Shown here in pieces: positions 36,428-47,013 of a stretch of DNA of 64,000 nt. The stretch covers positions 38,039,001-38,103,000 of the forward strand of contig CM074855.1 of the NCBI GenBank assembly GCA_037501455.1. The letters are read 5' to 3'. The DNA comes from Lantana camara (lineage: Eukaryota > Streptophyta > Magnoliopsida > Lamiales > Verbenaceae). Position 1 is the stretch's first letter. Every line of letters starts with the position of its first letter. The position numbers and the translations under genes are program-made. The notes under the pieces are model-generated. The model was not told where the DNA came from. It was given only the letters and a program-made list of their open reading frames with translations, and made no database searches.

Positions 36428-36442
36428 AGTCTGTCTAAGACT
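36428..36442 (+). other. Conserved AGTC-GACT mini-hairpin (LTR A)
   Basis: AGTC, a 7-nt loop, GACT, then GAACCC and a T-rich tract with TAG 25 nt later. The same element occurs at the matching place in all ten LTR families of the window; coordinates are in the findings. Confidence 0.75.
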
Positions 36443-36911
36443 GAACCCGGAGTTTTTTCAGTTGTTTTTGTAGGAAGGGGATGCTAGGCGGGATACCAGT
36501 CAGGGAGAGTCTTGCATCGTGTCTAGCCTTTCCTTTACACGCATTTGATTACTTTTGTTACTTTTGAATTGTATATGTATGGAGCGTACATGAATATTGG
36601 TACCTATATGTATCTTTCTTGAACTATTGGTACATAGAGCGTATAGCTCAATCTATATATGGAATACATGTTGGTACCTAGAGCTCTAGCTCAATATGTA
36701 ATATATGAATGATTGCTTCCGCTATCTTTTTATTGCTCTGGTTGTTGTTGTTATTGGGGTTTAAGTTATAGGTTAGTCCCGCCTGGCTTAGCGAGTGTGT
36801 ATGTCTCCGTTCGCTATGATTCGGCACGTGTATGGAAATCCATTTTGTATATGGGTCGGGTCATGGTGCGGGGGATGTGACGTCTCACGCTCGGGCGTTA
36901 CATCCTTTGAG

Positions 36912-36923
36912 TGGTATCAGAGC
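36912..36923 (+). other. Primer binding site of element A
   Basis: TGGTATCAGAGC, complementary to the 3' end of plant initiator methionine tRNA, 9 nt after the LTR end. It would prime minus-strand cDNA synthesis. Confidence 0.93.
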
Positions 36924-37121
36924 CCAAGGTTGCAAAACCAGGGTTCTAGTGTCGTGTGGAGTCAGTAGGTCGTTCGGCTGTAGGAATTATTTGTTATTTT
37001 GGAGCATTTGCATTTTTATGTGACAAGGTGTTTCGATCTCTGACTTGAATGATTGATTGATTTAATGCATTATCACGCATGAACTAAATCTAGCACGCAT
37101 GTTAGTGTTTGAGTGAACAGG

Positions 37122-40100
37122 ATGCCTCCTAGAAGATATCGGGAAAGGTCTCCGGATCGTCATCATCATAGAGATCATTCTCCTAATCCTCCACAACTGC
37201 CTATGAATATGGAGCACTTTATGGAAGCGGTATATAACTACGTGGAACATAGAAGGGCTCAGGATCCTCCAGTACAACCGCAGGCTGAACATCAAGCACC
37301 TCCTCCAAATAACCCGAGAGATCATCATGGGTTGTTTTTGAGTTATAATCCACCAAGGTTTTCCGGTTCGGTGGATGATGCTATATCGGAGGGATGGTTG
37401 ACAAGAATTGAGAGGATTTTTAACGTCAGACAATTCACATCTCAAGAGAAGGCCCAGTTTGCTATTTTCCAATTGGATGGGGAGGCATATGATTGGTGGG
37501 AACGTACTAGGGAGAAGCTCGAGGTGGAAGGAGAAGAAATTAATTGGGAAGTGTTTCTAAGGGAGTTTAGAGAAGCTTTTGTGCCCGAGGTCATTCGAGA
37601 AAGGAAAGAACAAGAATTTATGGATCTGAAGCAAGGGACTCGAACGGTGGCTCAGTATCTTTCTCTTTTCAACAAGCTTGGCAAGTATGCACCTCACATT
37701 ACAAGGGATGAAAAGAGAAAGGGAAAGAGGTTTATAGCTGGATTGAGGCAGGATCTGAGGCATGGGCATGCAGGCCATAACTTCGAATCTTTTGCTGACA
37801 CTGTACAAAGGGCTCTGGTATTGGAAGAGGAGTACAAGAAAAAGGACCCCTTACCTCGTATGCAAATGGGACAAGGATCGGGGTTTGGAAAAGGGAAGAG
37901 GCCTATGGTATCCCCTCCTCAGCCATTTCAAGGGCAAAACAAGAGGTTCCGACCTACGGTAGCTGCACCGCCAAAGCCACAAGCACCGCCAGCTGCTACT
38001 GATCCTCGACATGATAGGCCACCTTGTATGTATTGTGGAGGTCCTACTCACACTTACAATACTTGCCGAAAGAGGTTGGGACAGTGTTTGATTTGTGGGA
38101 AGACGACACATATGGCCAATACTTGTCCAGACAAGACTCCAGGTTATCAACCGGGAGCTCAGAGGCCGATGATCCCAGCTCGTGCATATGCCCTTGCGGG
38201 TGAAGAGCAAGATGTGGAAGCCAATCCCAATGCTATGGTGGAAGGTACGATATGCATCCATAACACGAACATACATGCATTATTTGACCCTGGCGCTACT
38301 CATTCTTTTATAACTTGCAAATTAATTGATACTTTGTGTTTGCCTGTTACGTGCTTGAATGCTTGTTATGTGGTGAGTTCGCCGTTGGGTGGAAGTCTTG
38401 AGACAGATCGGGTGGTCAGAGACTGTGTGTTTGGGTTTAAAGGCGGAGAATATCGAGCAGATTGGGTGGTAATGCCGATGAACAGATATGGGGTTATTCT
38501 GGGAATAGGTTGGTTGTTTCGGTACCACGCCACGGTTGATTGTTTCTCCAAGACAGTCAAGTTGGGAGAGGAAGTGGTAGTAAGGAAAGAAGCAGAGAGT
38601 GCACCTCTTTTGTCGTTTACTGAGGCTCATAAGTTGATAAGGAATGGGGCAACGGGATCTACTGCCTATATCTTGAATAAGCCGAAAGATCAGGCGAAAC
38701 TCGAAGAGACAGAAGTGGTGAAGGAATATCTTGAAGTGTTTCCTGAAGTTTTAGGTTCTTTGCCTCCGGATCGAGAGATTGAATTTGTAATCGACTTATA
38801 TCCGGGATCTGAACCTTATTATAAGACTCCTTACCGGATGGCACCGACAGAGTTACAGGAGTTGAAAGTTCAACTGGAAGATCTTCTCAAGAACGGTTAT
38901 ATTCGGCCAAGTTCGTCACCGTGGGGCGCGCCGGTTCTCTTTGTTAAGAAGAAAGATGGAACCTTGAGGATGTGCATTGACTACCGGGAGTTGAATCGGA
39001 TGACTGTAAAGAATAAATATCCTTTGCCTAATATAGAGGATTTGTTTGATATGCTACAAGGTTCAAGAGTGTATTCCAAGCTCGATTTAAGGCAGGGATA
39101 TTATCAGCTAAAGATCAAGGAGGAAGATATTCCTAAGACAGGATTTAATACCCGGTATGGACATTATGAATTCGTGGTGATGCCATTTGGATTAACTAAC
39201 CCGCCGGCAGCTTTTATGGACATGATGCATCGGATTTTCCGGCCGTATTTGGATAAGTTTGTTGTGATCTTCATCGATGATATTTTGGTGTACTCAAGGT
39301 CAAAAGAGGATCATGCTCGGCATTTGAGATTGGTATTGGAAGCTTTAAGGGATAACCAGCTTTATGCAAAATTCAGTAAATGCGAGTTTTGGATTGACAG
39401 GGTGAGTTTCTTGGGACATATCATTTCGAGCAAAGGATTAGAAGTGGATCCTTCGAAAATAGAGGCAGTTTCGAAGTGGCAGAGTCCTAAGAATGTTTCT
39501 GAGATCCGAAGTTTCTTGGGTTTAGCCGGCTATTACCGAAGATTTGTTAAGGATTTTTCTAAGATAGCGGCTCCGTTAACCCGATTAACCAAGAAAGAAG
39601 TTCGGTTTAAATGGGATGGGAAGTGTGAAGCCAGTTTTCAGCTCTTGAAAGATAAGTTAACTTCTGCACCGATACTTGCACTTCCGGATGGTATTGAAGG
39701 GTTTATGGTGTATACGGATGCTTCCCATGAAGGCTTAGGTTGTGTTTTGATGCAAAATGTGAGAGTAATTGCTTATGCCTCTAGGAAATTGAAAGAGCAT
39801 GAGAAGAATTATCCCACTGACGACCTCAAAGTTGCAGCGGTGATTTTTGCCTTAGGGAAGTGGAGACATTACTTGTATGGAACTTCTTTTGAGATTTTCA
39901 CCGATCATAAGAGTCTTCAGTACTTATTCTCTCAGAAGGAGTTGAATAGAAGGCAACGAAGATGGATGGAGACTCTCGAGGATTATGATTGTGTGATTAA
40001 GTATCACCCAAGTAAAGCTAATGTGGTTGCGGATGCATTGAGCAGGAAGGCTAGTGTATCCAATTTGAAAGTAAATATTGGACAACCAATGGAATTGGTT

Positions 40101-41609
40101 AAGGTAAAGGCTCGTATTGGTAACATCTCAGTACGTCCAGAGTTAAGGCAACAGATATTTGAAGCACAACGGACGGATGTTGAGATTCAGAAGTTGATTG
40201 AGAAGACTCTATCAGACTCCGAGTGTCCGTTTGGATTCGATGATACGGGAATCTTTCGATTTAAGGACAGAGTGGTAGTTCCAAAGGAGTTGAGAAGAGC
40301 TATTTTGGATGAAGCTCATAAAACTGTCTATTCGGTACATCCTGGTGGAAACAAGATGTATCGGGACTTGAAACAGTATTTTTGGTGGAATGGATTGAAG
40401 AGAGATGTGGTAAGCTATGTGAAGCATTGTCTGACTTGTCAGCTAGTGAAAGCTGAGCATCAGAAGCCGTCAGGATTGTTACAGCCATTACCTATTCCCG
40501 AATGGAAATGGGAACAGATAGCAATGGATTTTGTATCGGGTTTACCTAGAGTGAAAGGTGGATTCGATGGAATTTGGGTAATCGTGGACAGGTTAACCAA
40601 GTCAGCGCATTTTCTCGCAGTTCGGTTGTCAGATAAGATAGGTAAGCTGGCTAAGAGGTATTGTGATGAGGTCGTTCCGTTACATGGAGTGCCAGCTAGT
40701 ATTGTTTCAGACAGGGATCCGAGATTCACTTCCAAGTTCTGGCAAGAGTTACAGAAGTGTTTGGGAACTAAGCTTCAGTTCAGTACAACTTTTCATCCAC
40801 AGACTGACGGGCAATTCGAAAGATTAATCAGATATCTTGAGGATATGTTAAGGGCGTGTGCGTTGGATTTCTCGAGTTCATGGAATGAACAATTACCCTT
40901 GATTGAGTTTTCCTACAATAACAGCTACCAAGCTTCGATAGAAATGGCACCGTATGAGTTTCTTTATGGAAGGAAGTGCCGATCTCTGTTATTTTTCGAC
41001 TTGGAAGAATGGAAGTGGAGTAAGCAAGAAGGGGTACAAAGAGGTGAAAGGAAAGATAAACCTTCCAAAGCTATTCAGGATGCTATTGAAAAAGTTCAGA
41101 TTATCCGACAACGGATGAAGGTAGCTCAAGATCGACAGAAAAGTTATGCAGATAAGCGAAGGAAAGATCTTGAATTTGAAATTGGGGATAGGATATTCCT
41201 GAAAGCTTCACCTCGAAAAGGATTTACCCGAATTGGAAAAGGAGGAAAGTTGAATCCCCGATATTTGGGACCTTATGAGATTTTAGAGAGAATCGGAGAT
41301 ACAGCTTACATATTGGATTTGCCTCCAAGTTTAACGGGTATTCACAATGTCTTCCATGTGTCACAACTTCGGAAGTACTATCCCGATGAATCAGTGATCA
41401 TGCCGGTTGAAGAGGTTGAGCTTGAACTGAATCTTACTTTCATTCAGAAACCGGTGAAGATTCTGGATCGAAAATTTCAAGAACTTCGGAATAGACAGTT
41501 TCCCTTGGTGAAAGTGTTATGGCGAAGTGATAAGACGGAAGAAGCCACTTGGGAAACGGAAGAGAAAATGAAGAAGTTCTATCCAGAGTTGTTTCCGACC
41601 GAGCAATGA
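37122..41609 (+). CDS. gag-pol: Gag-pol polyprotein of element A (1495 codons, intact)
   Basis: A single open frame encodes the capsid and all enzymes. The start is ATG 37122 ([12 protein letters not shown]), directly after AACAGG; the frame is open 9 nt further up but without an ATG. Gag core lies at about residues 90-230 ([11 protein letters not shown]). Two CCHC knuckles follow at about 302-335 ([28 protein letters not shown]). The protease has [11 protein letters not shown] with Asp389; Pro replaces the usual Ser/Thr after Asp. RT has [26 protein letters not shown] and FIDD (Asp719-720). RNase H has [11 protein letters not shown] (Asp866) and TDHKSLQYL. Integrase has an H-H-C-C finger (HPGGNKMY...CLTCQ) and catalytic Asp1136, Asp1197 and Glu1233, giving D-35-E spacing in SDRDPRF and DGQFERL. 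The tail has [15 protein letters not shown] and a chromodomain-like stretch ([11 protein letters not shown]...VKVLWR...ATWE). The stop lies 34 nt before the 3' LTR. No key residue is missing. Confidence 0.96.
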   Translation: MPPRRYRERSPDRHHHRDHSPNPPQLPMNMEHFMEAVYNYVEHRRAQDPPVQPQAEHQAPPPNNPRDHHGLFLSYNPPRFSGSVDDAISEGWLTRIERIFNVRQFTSQEKAQFAIFQLDGEAYDWWERTREKLEVEGEEINWEVFLREFREAFVPEVIRERKEQEFMDLKQGTRTVAQYLSLFNKLGKYAPHITRDEKRKGKRFIAGLRQDLRHGHAGHNFESFADTVQRALVLEEEYKKKDPLPRMQMGQGSGFGKGKRPMVSPPQPFQGQNKRFRPTVAAPPKPQAPPAATDPRHDRPPCMYCGGPTHTYNTCRKRLGQCLICGKTTHMANTCPDKTPGYQPGAQRPMIPARAYALAGEEQDVEANPNAMVEGTICIHNTNIHALFDPGATHSFITCKLIDTLCLPVTCLNACYVVSSPLGGSLETDRVVRDCVFGFKGGEYRADWVVMPMNRYGVILGIGWLFRYHATVDCFSKTVKLGEEVVVRKEAESAPLLSFTEAHKLIRNGATGSTAYILNKPKDQAKLEETEVVKEYLEVFPEVLGSLPPDREIEFVIDLYPGSEPYYKTPYRMAPTELQELKVQLEDLLKNGYIRPSSSPWGAPVLFVKKKDGTLRMCIDYRELNRMTVKNKYPLPNIEDLFDMLQGSRVYSKLDLRQGYYQLKIKEEDIPKTGFNTRYGHYEFVVMPFGLTNPPAAFMDMMHRIFRPYLDKFVVIFIDDILVYSRSKEDHARHLRLVLEALRDNQLYAKFSKCEFWIDRVSFLGHIISSKGLEVDPSKIEAVSKWQSPKNVSEIRSFLGLAGYYRRFVKDFSKIAAPLTRLTKKEVRFKWDGKCEASFQLLKDKLTSAPILALPDGIEGFMVYTDASHEGLGCVLMQNVRVIAYASRKLKEHEKNYPTDDLKVAAVIFALGKWRHYLYGTSFEIFTDHKSLQYLFSQKELNRRQRRWMETLEDYDCVIKYHPSKANVVADALSRKASVSNLKVNIGQPMELVKVKARIGNISVRPELRQQIFEAQRTDVEIQKLIEKTLSDSECPFGFDDTGIFRFKDRVVVPKELRRAILDEAHKTVYSVHPGGNKMYRDLKQYFWWNGLKRDVVSYVKHCLTCQLVKAEHQKPSGLLQPLPIPEWKWEQIAMDFVSGLPRVKGGFDGIWVIVDRLTKSAHFLAVRLSDKIGKLAKRYCDEVVPLHGVPASIVSDRDPRFTSKFWQELQKCLGTKLQFSTTFHPQTDGQFERLIRYLEDMLRACALDFSSSWNEQLPLIEFSYNNSYQASIEMAPYEFLYGRKCRSLLFFDLEEWKWSKQEGVQRGERKDKPSKAIQDAIEKVQIIRQRMKVAQDRQKSYADKRRKDLEFEIGDRIFLKASPRKGFTRIGKGGKLNPRYLGPYEILERIGDTAYILDLPPSLTGIHNVFHVSQLRKYYPDESVIMPVEEVELELNLTFIQKPVKILDRKFQELRNRQFPLVKVLWRSDKTEEATWETEEKMKKFYPELFPTEQ

Positions 41610-41630
41610 ATCCGAGGACGGATTCTTTTT

Positions 41631-41642
41631 AAGGGGGAGAGG
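41631..41642 (+). other. Polypurine tract of element A
   Basis: AAGGGGGAGAGG, followed by one T and the 3' LTR. It is the plus-strand primer site in reverse transcription. Confidence 0.92.
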
Positions 41643-41643
41643 T

Positions 41644-44567
41644 TGTAACGCCCAGTGTTTTCACACGTGCAGGTATGAGTTACGTGAGCAATTTCATTTA
41701 ATTATATGAGTTTATATCATGTTTTACTCATGGAATTTGTTTCTAATTTGATTTAATTGTTTAAAATTTATTTGAATTCCAAATGTGTTATGAATACATG
41801 AATGAAAATGTGAGAATGTGAATTCCATGAATTCGGTGTTAAATGAATGAAATTATGTGTTTCGTGTAATCGTGGACTTGATTGTAACTTATTTGAATGT
41901 TTTGGACTCAATTGGAAAATTGAGTTTGGGCTTAATTGCCACTTTTTGAAAGTTAGGGACCTATTTGAATATAGGCAACCCTGAACGGTTTCGCGATATC
42001 TTGAGCTCCGGACCTCGAAATCGAGATCCGTAACCGGCGTTGAACTCGTTTCGACGTTACCTATCCACTAAACTTGACCTTGTATTGTTTCGATACCGTT
42101 TGAACCCTCGACAATGAATCTTTCCACAACCTCGACTTTATAACTTGTTGAACCGTTTACTAAACGAACCGGACTTGAACCGACCCGAATTCGACCCATA
42201 TTAGCACTAAATATCAGCATTCCCTTTCTCCTTTGCTCCCATTTTGATCGATCAAAATCATCATCTCAAGAGATCAAGAGAAGCTCCAAGAAACCCTTGT
42301 TTTGATCATCCACACTTTGAGCTCAAGATTAACCTTCATCCAATCTTCTTCCAAGGTAAGGTATGGAATGTTTTTCTCTCATTCTCCTCTCCATTTTCTT
42401 CCGATTATATCTTGGTATAAGTTGGAGAATCATGTTGTTATGAAGAAAAGCTTGAAAATGAACAAATGATATGAATTCTTGGTTCCATGTCTACCTTTGG
42501 TTTTTAGTGAGAGTTGATGCATGGAAATTGTTGCTTGTAGTTTCCCTATCATTTCTAGATGCTAAGATTTTGTGTTGGTTGATCATAGCATGATATGCCA
42601 TTAATGAAGCTTGAAGCTTCCATGAATAAAAAATTGTTATTGGATGATCTTTTGCCAATTTTATGCATGACTTCTTGTATATATGAATGAATTACATGAT
42701 TTGCATGAGTTTTGTGGCTTGAGTACATGCCTAAGTGCAATATAAGAGCTTCCTTGTTGCTGCCCTGTTTTGCAAGCTTTTCCTGCTCTGTTTTTCCTCG
42801 CAGAACGACGAGCTGACACGGCCGTGTCAGCTTTGAACTGAAAATGGACACGGCCGTGTTGGGCTCTCGACTTTGATTTTTTTGAATTTAAATCTCAGAC
42901 ACGGCCGTGTCAAGCCCTCGACTTTGAATTTTTCCGATTTTAAACCTCGGACACGGCCGTGTCCGTTTCCTTTGAAAACTTAACACGGCCGTGTCATTTG
43001 AAATGGCAGCTTTGGGGGAACTCTTTTATTGTTTGTTTTGCGTTTATTGTTCGTAATTATGAATTATATGTAACATGATTATGTTAAAGTAATGTTTTAT
43101 GATTGATATATGCTATTGATGAATTATGAATGCAAAGTATGAACGATATGAACGGGAACGAATACGGTTTTACCGTATAATGAACGAAACTTGGTGAATT
43201 ATATGTTTAATTGAATTCTATGATATTCATGACCATAATTGAACATATTATTGCATTTTAAGCATTCCATAGCATGTTATTGCATAGCCGAGCGTCTAAT
43301 GTGGTCATGATTGAGTCTCACACTACCTTTGTCACACAGATCTTGATCCGGTGGGTGACGAGGTCGGGCAGTGAGAGCGTGTCGGGTTCTTTTGTCTACC
43401 AGGTGGGTTTTTCTTCTATTAGATAACAATATGGCCCGAACACCTAATGTGCAAGATTTTAGCCAAAACCCTATATAGGTATTTATGCCAAGTTTTAACT
43501 AGCAAATGTTTTTGAACGAAAGCCTTTATTATGAATGTCCTACCAAAATGTTTTGGCGAGAAATGTATGAATGATCACAATGAATGAGGGCCCGGGGCTT
43601 AGTGTATTGGTGAACCGGGGAAGCATGGGCTGACGGGAATCCACATATACTAGTCCCAACAATTTCGGCAACCTGGATTTCACTAGGAGATTAGTGGATG
43701 AAAGGGGTCCCGGCTTTTAGGGATTCATGTACCCCTCTAGAATTAATGAATGAGGGCTCGGGCCTTGCAAACCCGTTCCCTACCCGGAGGAAAAAGGAGT
43801 ATATGAATGAACGAATGAATGTTCTAATGTATGTGCACGAAAGAATGTAATGTATGAATGAATGAATGAATGAATAATGGATTACACGTGGTGGTGGTTG
43901 GAGATAATGCACGCCCTCTCGCCAGGCCATTAATGACCTAATGAACGAATGAATTGTTATAATCCTATTCGTTGTACTTTATGTTCCCGCTTGGGAGACA
44001 TGGTTCTAAACCTCGAATAAGGATTATAACTTGCATGTATGTGTTTCAATTCCACAATATTATGATATTATGCCTCTATTTTTATACCCACCAGTCTGTC
44101 TAAGACTGAACCCGGAGTTGTTTCAGTTGTTTTTGCAGGAAGGGGATGCTAGGCGGGATACCAGTCAGGGAGAGTCTTGCATCGTGTCTAGCCTTTCCTT
44201 TACACGCATTTGATTACTTTTGTTACTTTTGAATTGTATATGTATGGAGCGTACATGAATATTGGTACCTATATGTATCTTTCTTGAACTATTGGTACAT
44301 AGAACGTATAGCACAATCTATATATGGAATACATGTTGGTACCTAGAGCTCTAGCTCAATATGTAATACATGAATGATTGCTTCCGCTATCTTTTTATTG
44401 CTCTGGTTATTGTTGTTATTGGGGTTTAAGTTATAGGTTAGTCCCGCCTGGCTTAGCGAGTGTGTATGTCTCCGTTCGCTATGATTCGGCACGTGTATGG
44501 AAATCCATTTCGTATACGGGTCGGGTCATGGTGCGGGGGATGTGACGTCTCGCGCTCGGGCGTTACA
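41644..44567 (+). mobile_element. Element A 3' LTR
   Basis: 2924 bp, TGTAACGCCC to GGGCGTTACA. It matches the 5' LTR nearly base for base, apart from an 18-bp gap near 42780 and scattered substitutions (for example CCCCG versus CCCAG at position 11). The palindrome cluster recurs at 42812-42994, with the second unit perfect here (ACACGGCCGTGT) where the 5' LTR has a mismatch. Confidence 0.95.
42812..42994. repeat. Palindrome cluster of LTR A (3' copy)
   Basis: Same five units as 35147-35329. GCTGACACGGCCGTGTCAGC is at 42812-42831 and the last unit at 42983-42994. Confidence 0.92.
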
Positions 44568-46493
44568 TGAATTTTATGCATGAATTAGGATATAATATAA
44601 TCTGAGTATATGCTTAAATATTTATGATCTTATCTGATTAAATTCATGCTTAGAATAATTTATTTAGAATTAATTTTATGAATAAAGTTACATAAAGTGC
44701 TACATTTTAAGTTTAATTATGTGTTATGAACTTAGAATCTATTAAATATGATCATGAACTAATATGAACACCATAATAATTTCAAGAACATGTTCATAAT
44801 ATTTTTGAATCAAATCAAGTGCACGTGTGATAGTGTGTGAGTGTGTGTGTTTAATTTTATGTTATAAAGTGTTTAATTCATAAGAATTTGAATAGTAAAT
44901 GTTTTCAATAGTAATTTTGACTTTTTGGTCTACATTTATTCTGATTATTTCAAAAATTAATTAAAAATAATTATAAAATAAGTTTTGGAATTTTTAAGGA
45001 AGGATTTTATCCGAATTTTTCGAATATCGGCAATTTTGTAAACGTTTTCTAAAAGTGTGACTAGATTGTCAAGTTTAGCCCTAATTTCTATTTCAAATAC
45101 TTATAATGAGGATCATAATGTGATTAATAAATATTTAAGTAGTTAAATAATTCATAAACCATAATTAATTAAAAGAAATTCTCTTAAACGGTTAAAATTA
45201 GGGTTTACCGGGTATTTCTTAAACGTGTTGCACTGTATGTATCTTATGTGCTTATTTGATTGGAATAAAAAGAAATATAGACCTAAGCCTGTAGTAGTTA
45301 ATACTTTCAGGCAAACTTAGGATCAAGTAATGGAATCCACCTGACTTCGTCTGACTACCGGTATTCGGTGAGGGTTAAAATGTTTTCAACTGAAATCATG
45401 CCTATATCTATGTATCTATAAATAAAATTATTTTCAAACCTACCTATGTCGGAATCAGGATCTTACCCGGACGTTATATACTTCAGTCCTATTATTACCA
45501 AGAACTGATTCTCGACTAAGCAAGCAAAATACATTATCATTATTATTATGGGCCCCGGCACGCAGCTGTGTCGAGCGATTACCCAGAAGGTATTGGGCCG
45601 AGGGTATTGTTGGTGCCACAGATCACCACCAACTCTTGGTAGTGGTTTAGTTGGAGGTTAGTTACTCCACACCAAGAGATTTACAAGGGAAACAACCTCC
45701 CTAGGAGAGATAGCTTCCTCCCACTTATTACTTATATCGTCTCTCGGGTTTGATTCCCTATTGACACCACGGAGTAGCGGACTTATTATCATACTTGGTT
45801 TTATTAAGGTATCGATACCTTGTACAGTATCGTTACTGTTTTACCAAATATTTAAGGAGTTACGGTTGGAGAGGCCTAGCTTGCTGGAGTTAAAAGTTCT
45901 TATTACAAACGGTTCATGTTTCTACAAATATTCCAAATTCCCCCTACCTTTACTTTAACAATCATTATGAACCGTTTCATATTTGCTATATCCTATGGCT
46001 AATATTTTTTTATCAAGATCTTCTTGGTCATATAAGTATATAAATATACGTATATCCATAAGCTATTATACCCCTTCGCTTAGTCACTTTGACTAACCCC
46101 TCGCCTGTTTTAAATGCATGGTTTCAGGAACCGAGGGGACGACACCTAGAGGTATCTTGAAGCATTACGGTCAGAACTGATTCTAGGAACACATAGTTTT
46201 AGCCTGTTGACTATATGAACAAGTTATCTTATACTTTACCTCCGTATGCCACCCTATTTATACTTTCTTCTTTTGCAAACTATTTCGATCGAAAATAATG
46301 GTACTCGTTCTTCACATGTTATCATCCCTGTTTACTCGCAAAGATTTAAAATTTCCTATCTTCTGTTTCATTTTAACTCGCGCTCTATTTAAAGTACCAA
46401 ACCATTCGACGTAGTATTGCTCGCGTGTTAGGTCTAACCTCCACTCGGGGAGTATTGCGGTGCGGAAGTTGTAGTGCTAGGGGAGGCGCTACA
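44568..46493 (+). mobile_element. Element G 5' LTR, continuation after element A
   Basis: Resumes with TGAAT (the altered second target copy) and runs to GGGGAGGCGCTACA. It holds a GGGCCCCGG block (about 45550), the hairpin AGTC-GACT (46082-46094), an acceptor-like GGTTTCAG near 46128 and CTAGAGGTATCTTGAAG at about 46146, which is shared with LTR J. Confidence 0.85.
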
Positions 46494-47013
46494 ACTTAAA
46501 GTTGTATCAAAGCTCCAGGTTGCGGAAATCTGGAGTTCACAGGGTCTCACAAGTATTCTTGTGTCTTTAGTGCTTAAATTGTTATCAATCATTGTTTGGG
46601 GCAGCCGACCAGCATGTGATTTGTTACAACTGTAGTACTAGACCCTTCCTTTATCAAGTCCACCATATAGTTTTGATCCGAACCAAAATCCTGAATCTTA
46701 TCGGATTCTTCAGAATTTCCTGAAATCATTAAATTCTTGGCATATTCGGTTATAAGATCTACATCTATTTCTTTATCTTATTCGCATCTCCAACTTGGTA
46801 AAAACACTTCACTTATGCTCCCTAACTTATTCAAGTCTCAAGTTGTTAGAGTCGCTTCAAGATACCAGTAGGACCAAAAGTTAACATATTGGCGTCCTAT
46901 ACCTTTACATGCTTTATCTTTACTATTAATTGGAAATTTTTATTTTCGTGATCATCTACAAATCATTCTCAATTACCATGCATTATATTCTCTCTATAAG
47001 GGTGATTGCAGTT
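46494..47013 (+). other. Element G leader without gag
   Basis: TTGTATCAAAGC (46502-46513) is the primer site with two substitutions. The following 500 bp contain no Gag core or zinc knuckle that I can see. The protease follows directly, so gag has been lost or has decayed beyond recognition. Confidence 0.6.

Larger units (their letters stand above)
33961..36902 (+). mobile_element. Element A 5' LTR
   Basis: 2942 bp, from TGTAACGCCCCG to GGGCGTTACA. The U3 hairpin CGGATCTCG-AAAT-CGAGATCCG lies at 34328-34349 and the donor-like CCAAG|GTAAGG at 34674. Downstream are a 12-bp hairpin (35104-35131), five ACACGGCCGTGT-type palindromes (35147-35329) and the GGGCCCGGGG block (about 35925-36131). It ends with the AGTC-GACT hairpin (36428-36442), acceptor-like TTTTTGTAG (ending 36473) and the arms 36483-36492 and 36778-36787. 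An (AATG)n run lies at about 36190-36212. Confidence 0.95.
33961..44567 (+). mobile_element. Element A: complete Ty3/gypsy (chromovirus, Tekay/Del-like) retrotransposon
   Basis: 10.6 kb, with LTRs 33961-36902 and 41644-44567, primer site, uninterrupted gag-pol and polypurine tract. The flanks TGAGT (33956-33960) and TGAAT (44568-44572) form a 5-bp target duplication with one change. The LTRs differ at scattered positions and by an 18-bp indel, so insertion is recent but not immediate. It is the only element here with all known parts for autonomous movement. The clade call rests on LTR length, iMet primer, MPPRR gag start and the C-terminal domain; a phylogeny of its RT would settle it. Confidence 0.93.

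Noticed and set aside
37113..37121. A gag-pol start 9 nt further upstream
   Set aside because: That codon is GTG. The plant start is the ATG at 37122, and the MPPRR start matches the gag of element F.
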